Position numbers and translations under genes: made by a program
NCBI GenBank assembly: GCA_027047855.1
Contig: JALTTZ010000035.1
Span: forward strand, 1-32,592
From: Nitrososphaeria archaeon
Lineage (GTDB): Archaea; Thermoproteota; Nitrososphaeria; Geothermarchaeales; JDFR-13
Reading direction: 5' to 3'
DNA length: 32,592 bases
In this document: piece by piece, positions 23,640-32,592 of the stretch
Numbering within the stretch: the first letter of the stretch is position 1
Layout: each line of letters starts with the position of its first letter
Notes under the pieces: model-generated
The model's input: only the letters and a program-made list of their open reading frames with translations
The model's database searches: none
Told to the model about the DNA's origin: nothing

Positions 23640-24416
23640 TTGAGTATTGGTTTAATTGGAGGTAGTGGATTAGAGACATTATTTGGGGATTCTGGTTATA
23701 AGACATTAGCCACGCCGTATGGTGAAATTAAATATTTAGAGACGTATATTGATGAAACCCATGTTGTCTTTATTCCTAGACATGGTCCCAAGCATGAGAA
23801 TCCTCCCCACAAAGTTAATTATCTAGGGAATATGTATGCCTTGGCAAAACTGGGGGTCGATAAGATTGTGGCGACTAGTGCTGTGGGGGCGGTTGACGAA
23901 TCTCTCCATCCAGGGAACCTAGTCCTAGTAGATCAATTCATAGATTTTACCAAACGGATGATAACGTTTTATGATGAACATGTTGTTCATGTCGATGTTT
24001 CAAAGCCTTATTGTCCCAATATGAATAGGGTTTTATTTAAGGTTGGTAGAGATCTTGGTATAACGTTACGTCTGGGTGCAATTTATGTGTGTACTGAAGG
24101 TCCCAGATTTGAGACTCCGGCTGAGATAAATATGTTTAGGATGTTGGGGGCTTCTATAGTAGGTATGACCAATGTGCCGGAAGTGGTTTTAGCTAGGGAG
24201 GCTGGTTTTCATTATTCTTTGTTGGCTATAGTTACTAATTATGCTGCAGGTATGCAAGATAGAATTACACAGGAGGAAGTCGTTGAGATTATGGGTAAGG
24301 CATCTGCTTCTGTAGGGAATCTACTTGAAAAAGCCGTTGGTGAGCTCACTGGCCAATCTTGGGATGATGATTGTATTAAGTTTAGGGATGTCTTTAAGAA
24401 ACTTATTCTAGGGTGA
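23640..24416 (+). CDS. mtnP: 5'-methylthioadenosine/methylthioinosine phosphorylase (MTAP/PNP family)
   Basis: Trimeric-class nucleoside phosphorylase that cleaves methylthio-nucleosides (or purine nucleosides) with phosphate. Motifs: IGLIGGSGLE at the start, FIPRHGPKHENPPHKVNY near residue 45 (phosphate binding), TSAVGAV near 80, CTEGPRFETPAEI near 150, and GMTNVPEVVLAREAG near 180. The purine-site position reads VTNYAAG, with Asn where true MTA phosphorylases normally carry Asp (TDYD). This favours 6-oxopurine substrates such as methylthioinosine, and the next gene encodes the matching deaminase. I choose TTG 23640 because GGAGG (23627-23631) is eight bases before; GTG 23625 would bury that site in the gene. 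Confidence 0.85.
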   Translation: MSIGLIGGSGLETLFGDSGYKTLATPYGEIKYLETYIDETHVVFIPRHGPKHENPPHKVNYLGNMYALAKLGVDKIVATSAVGAVDESLHPGNLVLVDQFIDFTKRMITFYDEHVVHVDVSKPYCPNMNRVLFKVGRDLGITLRLGAIYVCTEGPRFETPAEINMFRMLGASIVGMTNVPEVVLAREAGFHYSLLAIVTNYAAGMQDRITQEEVVEIMGKASASVGNLLEKAVGELTGQSWDDDCIKFRDVFKKLILG

Positions 24417-24422
24417 TGTTCC

Positions 24423-25751
24423 ATGAATATTCTGATTGAAGGTGGCTATGTGGTTGATGCTGAGGGGATGATCAAGGATGGCGCTGTGGTTATTGAGGGG
24501 AATCGGATAGTATATGTAGGAGATAGAGATGAAGTCAAAAGACATTTTCCTAGAGGCTACTTGAAAATAGATGCTAAAGATAAGATTATTTTACCTGGAT
24601 TGATAAATGGTCATACGCACATAGCTATGACCCTGCTTAGGGGGTATGCTGATGATTTAAGGCTGCAGGAATGGCTCGAGAACTGGATTTGGCCTTATGA
24701 GGCTAAGATGTCGCCCTTGGATATTGAACTAGGGGCTTTATTGGGGTCGGTTGAGTCGTTGTTGAGTGGTGTGACTACAGTATGTTCAATGTATCATTAT
24801 CATAGAGAGCATAATGAAGCTTCCGCGGCTATTAAAGTCGGTCAACGTATAGTAATGGGGGTGGCCATGTTTTACTGGGATGAGGAGGGAAGTATTAAAC
24901 GGGTTGAGGATGCTTTGAAGCACTGGCATGGGAGAGATGAACTAGTTAGGGTTTCCGTATCACCTCATGCTCCATACACCGTATCCCCCAACTTGTGGGT
25001 AGTGGCTGAAGAGACTAGGAAAAATTGGGAGGAGGAGTCTGGTATTCCAGTTACTATAACTTCTCATATTGTTGAGGATTGGAATGAACCTGACCTTGTG
25101 AAGGAGCGGTTTAATGTTGAGGTTCCTAATAGGAGTATTTACATGTATTTGGATGATCTTGGTGTGGTAAGTAATCGTTTGGTTGCGGCTCACTCTATAC
25201 ATATGAATGAGTATGATTATGAGGTGGTTTCTAAGCGGGGGGCTCATGTTATCCATAATCCTGTTGCTAATCTTAAGTTGGGTATGGGAGTAGCTAATGT
25301 CCCTAAAATGTTGGATAAGGGAATTAATGTGGGGTTGGGGACTGACGGCCCCGCTTCAAACAATACTCTGGATATGTTCGAAACTATGAAGATAAACGCA
25401 TTACTTCATAAGGGTGTTAATAGGGATCCGACCTTAGTGTCTGCGAGGGAATCATTTAAAATGGCTACAATTAATAATGCGTTAGCGTTGGGATATCATG
25501 ACTTGGGGCTCTTGAAGGAAGGTTATCTGGCCGATATCTTGATCATGGATTATAAGCGTCCTAACACTATACCTTTATATAATGTTTATAGTCATTTGGT
25601 TTATGCCGTGAGGCCAGAAAATATAGATACGGTGATTGTTAATGGTGAGGTTGTTGTCGAGAAGGGGGTTATTAAGGGTATAGATGTAGGTGATTTGATT
25701 AAAAGAGTTTCACATAGAGCTTATGAAATAGCTAGAGAGGTTGGGGGGTGA
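24423..25751 (+). CDS. mtaD: 5-methylthioadenosine/S-adenosylhomocysteine/5'-deoxyadenosine deaminase
   Basis: Zinc-dependent amidohydrolase converting the adenine of MTA, SAH or 5'-deoxyadenosine to hypoxanthine (MtaD/DadD family). The metal site is visible: NGHTHIAMTLLRGYADDL near residue 63, HIVEDWNEP near 217, AAHSIHMNEYD near 254, and GTDGPASNNTLDMF near 305. Length of 442 is normal. ATG is six bases after the phosphorylase stop, and its own stop overlaps GTG 25748. As second gene between phosphorylase and homocysteine hydrolase it fits a pathway for cleaning up SAM by-products. Which of the three substrates matters in the cell cannot be told from sequence. Confidence 0.9.
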   Translation: MNILIEGGYVVDAEGMIKDGAVVIEGNRIVYVGDRDEVKRHFPRGYLKIDAKDKIILPGLINGHTHIAMTLLRGYADDLRLQEWLENWIWPYEAKMSPLDIELGALLGSVESLLSGVTTVCSMYHYHREHNEASAAIKVGQRIVMGVAMFYWDEEGSIKRVEDALKHWHGRDELVRVSVSPHAPYTVSPNLWVVAEETRKNWEEESGIPVTITSHIVEDWNEPDLVKERFNVEVPNRSIYMYLDDLGVVSNRLVAAHSIHMNEYDYEVVSKRGAHVIHNPVANLKLGMGVANVPKMLDKGINVGLGTDGPASNNTLDMFETMKINALLHKGVNRDPTLVSARESFKMATINNALALGYHDLGLLKEGYLADILIMDYKRPNTIPLYNVYSHLVYAVRPENIDTVIVNGEVVVEKGVIKGIDVGDLIKRVSHRAYEIAREVGG

Positions 25752-25756
25752 AGGTC

Positions 25757-29172
<3,416 letters not shown>

Positions 29173-29202
29173 TCACCTCCACTCAAAAAGGTATAACAGG
29201 GT

Positions 29203-29223
29203 TATTTATAAGGTTTTATAAAA
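29203..29223 (-). promoter_or_regulatory. Two overlapping TATA-like boxes of cdc48
   Basis: The minus strand reads TTTTATAAAA then CTTATAAATA, ending about 37 bases before the ATG. Either would give a leader of roughly 10-30 bases. Confidence 0.55.
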
Positions 29224-29234
29224 GCAATTTTTTC

Positions 29235-29281
29235 AAAAAATATATTTTCTATAAATTGGCTTTTACATTATCATTAAAAAA
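29235..29281 (-). terminator. Probable poly-T terminator of the amino acid transporter operon
   Basis: Minus-strand T runs of six (29281-29276 and 29240-29235) follow the last permease stop at 29308 by about 27-70 bases, the usual archaeal termination signal. Confidence 0.45.
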
Positions 29282-29307
29282 CATTTTTCTAATTTCTCCG
29301 TTTTTTG

Positions 29308-29976
29308 TTATCCCCTGTATTCCATTCCCGGTATCTTAACCCTTTCATAAATTAAGTCAGTTATTTTTACAGATACAGTTATCCAGATGAAGTAAATTAT
29401 AGATATAAATAGGTATACTTCAAGCGGTTTAAATGTCTGGGCAGAGATCGATTTTGCTATGTTTGTCAATTCTCTTACTCCTATGACTAGTAGTGCTGAG
29501 GTGCTTAACCCCAGCGAAACAAGTTCATTTGTCCATGGAGGTATTACTATTCTATATGCTTGTGGTATGACGATATACCTTATTATTTCTTTTCTTGTCA
29601 TTCCTAGCGACTTTGCCGCAACTAGTTGGTCTTTGAATACAGCCTCTATTGCTCCTTTGAAGTATCCTTTTTGGTAAGCACCGCTATTTAACATCAGGGT
29701 TACGGCCCCCGCGGTGAATGAGTCCCAGTTTATTCCTGTTAAATCAGGTATGGCAAAATAGAATAGTAGTAGTTGGACTATTAAAGGGCTTCCCCTGAAA
29801 AACTCTACATATATGTTAACTAGTAGTTTTGTTAATCTGTTTCCATAGACATCTCCTAGAGCCATTAATGTCCCTATAATAAATCCACCAGCTAGGCCGA
29901 GTGCGGTCATCTCTACGGTTAGAAGGAATCCTTCTATTATGAATCTCTGGTACTCAAATATGAATTCGAAGACCAT
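29308..29976 (-). CDS. Polar amino acid ABC transporter permease (HisM/GlnP family), second copy
   Basis: Inner-membrane permease, 222 residues with five or six hydrophobic segments. The family opening is visible: GFLLTVEMTALGLAGGFIIG and EFFRGSPLIVQLLLFYFAIP. The coupling loop AAKSLGMTRKEIIRYIVIPQA is near residue 120, and GVRELTNIAKSI near 165 is typical of this family. ATG follows GAGGGGAC eight bases away. It starts three bases after the ATPase stop and is the last gene of the operon. It pairs with the permease at 30734 as a heterodimer. The amino acid is not decided by sequence. Confidence 0.88.
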   Translation of the reverse strand: MVFEFIFEYQRFIIEGFLLTVEMTALGLAGGFIIGTLMALGDVYGNRLTKLLVNIYVEFFRGSPLIVQLLLFYFAIPDLTGINWDSFTAGAVTLMLNSGAYQKGYFKGAIEAVFKDQLVAAKSLGMTRKEIIRYIVIPQAYRIVIPPWTNELVSLGLSTSALLVIGVRELTNIAKSISAQTFKPLEVYLFISIIYFIWITVSVKITDLIYERVKIPGMEYRG

Positions 29977-29979
29977 TCT

Positions 29980-30729
29980 TTATGTCCCCTCCAGCAATCT
30001 ACTTAGGAATGTCTTGGCTCTTTGGGTCTTAGGGTTATAAATTAGTTCTTGGGGTGTGTTCTCTTCTATTATTTTCCCATGGTCCATAAAGTATATCCAG
30101 TCGGCTACTTCCTTGGCGAAGCCTATCTCATGGGTAACCACCAGCATTGTTATACCTTGCCTACTAAGTTCCTTCATAACATCTATGACTTCCCAAGTTA
30201 ATTCGATATCTAATGATGCCGTAGGTTCATCGAATAGTATTATGTCTGGGTCCATTGCTAAGGCCCGGGCGATGCCGACTCGCTGCTGTTGGCCTCCAGA
30301 TAGTTGCGCCGGATAGTGATCAGCCCATCTCTCGAGATGAACCATTTTCAAGGTCTCTAAAGCTTTCTTCCGGGCCTCCTCTTTACTCAACTTGAGAACT
30401 ACTCTTAGTCCTAGTGCTACATTGTCTAAAGCTGTGAGATGTCTAAATAGGCTCGGCTCTTGAAATACGAATCCAATCTTACTTCTTAACTTATTTAAAT
30501 CAACTTTTTCGCTGTAAACATCTATTCCTTCAAAATATACTTTGCCTTTATCTGGTTCTTCCAAGAGACCCAATATTCTGAGAAGGGTTGATTTCCCAGA
30601 GCCACTTGGTCCAATAATTACTTTTGTTGACCCCTTCTCTATATTTAGAGTTATCCCCTTTAAAACTTCTAGTTCTCCATATCTCTTATGTATGTCTGTG
30701 CATGCCATTATCATATCATCCATAGACAT
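29980..30729 (-). CDS. glnQ: Polar amino acid ABC transporter ATP-binding protein (GlnQ family)
   Basis: Cytoplasmic ATPase of the importer, 249 residues. Walker A GPSGSGKST is near residue 38, the Q loop VFQEPSLFRHLT near 88, signature LSGGQQQRVGIARAL near 142, Walker B IILFDEPTASLD near 165, and the switch VVTHEIGFAKE near 196. Start ATG 30729 has GGTGAG five bases before; three further Met codons follow closely. Gene order permease-ATPase-permease with the binding protein first in transcription is that of His/Gln/Arg importers. Confident as an amino acid type; substrate unknown. Confidence 0.92.
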   Translation of the reverse strand: MSMDDMIMACTDIHKRYGELEVLKGITLNIEKGSTKVIIGPSGSGKSTLLRILGLLEEPDKGKVYFEGIDVYSEKVDLNKLRSKIGFVFQEPSLFRHLTALDNVALGLRVVLKLSKEEARKKALETLKMVHLERWADHYPAQLSGGQQQRVGIARALAMDPDIILFDEPTASLDIELTWEVIDVMKELSRQGITMLVVTHEIGFAKEVADWIYFMDHGKIIEENTPQELIYNPKTQRAKTFLSRLLEGT

Positions 30730-30733
30730 ATTC

Positions 30734-31390
30734 TCACCTTAATCCATATCTTGTTTTTAATGCAGATCCCTTCTTATCTAGGTAGTTTGCTATGGGGAAT
30801 GTCATAGCTATGTAAAGTAGTGCTGAGAGTAAGTAGGGTTCGAAGAATATTCTCTTTGCGTGTCTTAGTATGTCAGAGTACATTGTTAGATCTAGTACAC
30901 CTAGAATGAAGCTATAGGATGAGTCTTTTATCAGTAGTGCTATCTCTGAACCTAATCCTGGTAACGCTACTATAAAGGCTTGAGGTATTATTACATATCT
31001 TATGATACTCCATTTCCCCATTCCCAAAGATTTGCCTGCAAGGTATTGTTGGTACCCTACACTGTTTATGGCGCCTCTAAATATCTGTGATTGATAGGCG
31101 CCGCTTCTCATCCCTAGTGCTAAAGATGAGGCTAGTAAGGGATCTTTGAAGATGTGAATTATACCCCCTATCCCAAAGTATAGGAATAGCATAAATACTA
31201 GTACTGGGACTCCACGGAAGATTTTTTCATATCCTTCGGCTAGGATAGATATGTATTTGGGAGTAAATTCACGAATTATGGAGAGCGGGATCCCAATTAC
31301 AAATCCGATTAGGAATGATACAAACGAGATAAATAATGTATTGGGGATGCCTTGTAATATAAAAAGGATGTCGGAGATAGTTAGTGGCAT
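30734..31390 (-). CDS. Polar amino acid ABC transporter permease (HisQ/GlnP family), first copy
   Basis: Inner-membrane permease, 218 residues, partner of the 29308 permease. Landmarks: LFISFVSFLIGFVIGIP, YEKIFRGVPVLVFMLFLYFG, SGAYQSQIFRGAINSVG, and the coupling loop AGKSLGMGKWSIIRYVIIPQA near residue 120. It starts 21 bases after the binding-protein stop; a GTGG segment and a TATA-like TTATAAAAG lie in that gap. It ends four bases before the ATPase gene. The two permeases are similar but clearly different copies. Confidence 0.88.
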   Translation of the reverse strand: MPLTISDILFILQGIPNTLFISFVSFLIGFVIGIPLSIIREFTPKYISILAEGYEKIFRGVPVLVFMLFLYFGIGGIIHIFKDPLLASSLALGMRSGAYQSQIFRGAINSVGYQQYLAGKSLGMGKWSIIRYVIIPQAFIVALPGLGSEIALLIKDSSYSFILGVLDLTMYSDILRHAKRIFFEPYLLSALLYIAMTFPIANYLDKKGSALKTRYGLR

Positions 31391-31411
31391 ACTTTTATAA
31401 CCACTTCAGAT

Positions 31412-32281
31412 TTATAATCCACTGCTTACGTTCCATTTGGCTCTTATTTGGTCTATTTCTCCTGATGCGAATAGCTCTGCCAATGCAGAATTTATCTTGA
31501 TTACGAGTTCATTAGCGTCTTTGTGAGCAACGAATGCAACTGGCCAGTATGATCTGGAATATACAACTACCATTGGAACCGTCTCAGTAGAGATCCACCA
31601 AGTAGTTATTGGTGTCTCGGCGTATAGTGCATCAATGTTACCGTTCTTTAATTCCTCTAATGCCGTGTCGAAATCGGGATAGCTCTTCACCTGTCCAGAT
31701 GACAAAACTCCTTTGTTCACCAGCCCTAGGAGTTCATCCTCCTGTGTAGTTCCACTTCCTGTACCTACTATAAGCCCATATTGAGCAATTTCGTCTAAAC
31801 TGTTTAGTTTAGTTATTCCGAGTTCGTCTGCCCTTGATTTAAGCATTATAAGTTGTACTTGGGTAACGATATGTGGCATTGTGAATAATACTTCTTGGTA
31901 TCTTTCTGGGGTTACTGAGAAACCGCTTACACCTAGGTCGACTTCTCTGTTCTTCACGGCAGCTATTATTGAATCGAAGCTCATCTGTTTCCACTCCACC
32001 TGTAACCCTAGTTTCTTTGCTACTGCGTTGAATAAATCAATCTCATAACCTATCAGTTGATTGGTCTTTGGGTCTAGATATTCGAATGGTGGCCAATCTG
32101 GTGAAGTAGCTACAACTATCTTCCCCCTGCTTACTATTTCTTCCCATATACTCTTCTCTTGAGGTGGTGCTGGACCTATAGTCGATGGGTTCAGTAGCGG
32201 GTAGAGATAGTAACCGACACCTAAGAATATTATTGCAACTACGACAATCGCAACTATATTAATTAACTTTGTTTCAGCCAT
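31412..32281 (-). CDS. Polar amino acid ABC transporter substrate-binding protein
   Basis: External binding protein of the amino acid importer. Residues 7-28 (from ATG 32281) form one hydrophobic helix (IVAIVVVAIIFLGVGYYLYP) with no lipobox cysteine, so it is probably an uncleaved membrane anchor. The mature domain shows the family pattern: KIVVATSPDWPPFEYLDP, QLIGYEIDLFNAVAKKLG, DLGVSGFSVTPERYQEVLFT and GTGSGTTQE. The frame is open back to 32347, but the extra residues are poor. ATG 32281 has GGGG/GGTT nearby and a TTTAAA box about 25 bases upstream. It is the first gene of the operon. Confidence 0.9.
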   Translation of the reverse strand: MAETKLINIVAIVVVAIIFLGVGYYLYPLLNPSTIGPAPPQEKSIWEEIVSRGKIVVATSPDWPPFEYLDPKTNQLIGYEIDLFNAVAKKLGLQVEWKQMSFDSIIAAVKNREVDLGVSGFSVTPERYQEVLFTMPHIVTQVQLIMLKSRADELGITKLNSLDEIAQYGLIVGTGSGTTQEDELLGLVNKGVLSSGQVKSYPDFDTALEELKNGNIDALYAETPITTWWISTETVPMVVVYSRSYWPVAFVAHKDANELVIKINSALAELFASGEIDQIRAKWNVSSGL

Positions 32282-32299
32282 ATTAACCAAACCCCTTAA

Positions 32300-32312
32300 A
32301 AGGTTTAAAGTA
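32300..32312 (-). promoter_or_regulatory. TATA-like box of the amino acid transporter operon
   Basis: The minus strand reads ACTTTAAACC about 20-30 bases before ATG 32281, giving a nearly leaderless transcript. Confidence 0.45.
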
Positions 32313-32444
32313 TTTAGGGTTATTAAACATTTAAAGATATTGTACAAATTATGTATAGTTTTGATATATTTTGTTATAAAAATAACATAAACATTGCTAA
32401 TATATATCTAGTATTTGGTAAAAATTGCTTTCCTTTTGTATACT

Positions 32445-32461
32445 GGTTATATTTTTATTTA
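32445..32461 (+). promoter_or_regulatory. TATA-like region before homoserine dehydrogenase
   Basis: TTATATTTTTATTT lies about 30-40 bases before ATG 32489. No ribosome binding site precedes the ATG, so the transcript is probably leaderless. Confidence 0.45.
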
Positions 32462-32488
32462 TTTTTTTGAACATTATTCTATATTTTT

Positions 32489-32592
32489 ATGAAAGTATGG
32501 AGGATTGGACTAATAGGGTTTGGTAACGTTGGACAGGGGTTTGTCAAGCTTTTACATCGTACGCGGGTTTTCTTGGAGAGACGGTATGGGTT
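32489..32592 (+). CDS. hom: Homoserine dehydrogenase, N-terminal part (cut by window end)
   Basis: The last 104 bases open a frame reading MKVWRIGLIGFGNVGQGF and on to LERRYG. IGFGNVGQGF is the NAD(P)-binding glycine motif of homoserine dehydrogenase, and the following helix plus L..RYG is typical of that enzyme rather than other Rossmann proteins. The enzyme reduces aspartate semialdehyde to homoserine in the threonine/methionine pathway. Only about 34 residues are in the window; the rest lies beyond it. Confidence 0.75.
   Translation, partial: MKVWRIGLIGFGNVGQGFVKLLHRTRVFLERRYG

Overview
The window is chromosomal DNA of an archaeon, most likely a thermophilic or hyperthermophilic member of the Thermoproteota (Crenarchaeota-type). 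The signs are DNA topoisomerase VI subunits A and B, CDC48, Rio1, aIF1A, aIF2-beta, Nep1, the RNase P protein Rnp4, a NurA-HerA pair, very GC-rich tRNA stems in AT-rich DNA, a tRNA with a probable non-canonical intron, TATA-box promoters, and frequent GTG/TTG starts preceded by GGTG/GGAGG ribosome binding sites. I cannot name the genus.

Layout. 1-4035 (+): a compact potDBCA-type spermidine/putrescine ABC transporter with a twin-arginine-like signal on the binding protein. 4043-4854 (-): a divergent nucleotidyltransferase-like protein behind tRNA-Gly(UCC). 4911-7986 (-): a GCS2-family carboxylate-amine ligase overlapping an N-formylglutamate-amidohydrolase-like protein, then the Nep1 rRNA methyltransferase upstream. 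8052-10716 (+): RNase P Rnp4, a membrane-anchored coiled-coil protein, a VTT/DedA-type membrane protein, and an unusual fusion of a P-loop kinase-like half with a nucleoside-deoxyribosyltransferase-like half. 10894-10988 (-): tRNA-Glu(CUC) with a 19-nt insertion. 11151-12395 (+): an MFS-like permease. 12388-15896 (-): an extended NurA nuclease and a HerA-type translocase. 16069-16141 (+): tRNA-Asn(GUU), followed by an antisense decayed gene. 16767-18147: three small orphan proteins, two of them membrane proteins.

18337-23525 holds core information genes: topoisomerase VI A (+) meets topoisomerase VI B (-) tail to tail with a 35-nt overlap. Top6B is the last gene of the aIF1A-Rio1-KH(Dim2-like)-Top6B operon, and upstream of that lie aIF2-beta and DUF424. 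23640-27004 (+) is a three-gene S-adenosylmethionine by-product salvage operon: a methylthio(adenosine/inosine) phosphorylase, an MTA/SAH/5'-deoxyadenosine deaminase, and an S-adenosyl(inosyl)homocysteine hydrolase. 27001-29166 (-) is CDC48. 29308-32281 (-) is a polar amino acid ABC transporter (binding protein, permease, ATPase, permease). 32489 onward is the start of homoserine dehydrogenase, cut by the window edge.

Most of the window is ordinary, dense archaeal chromosome. The parts that deserve a second look are the ligase/amidohydrolase pair, the kinase/deoxyribosyltransferase-like fusion and its operon, the atypical NurA-HerA pair, the tRNA-Glu insertion, and the decayed reading frame that runs antisense into tRNA-Asn, where the strand composition also flips abruptly. 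No CRISPR array, insertion sequence, rRNA or recognisable phage module was seen.
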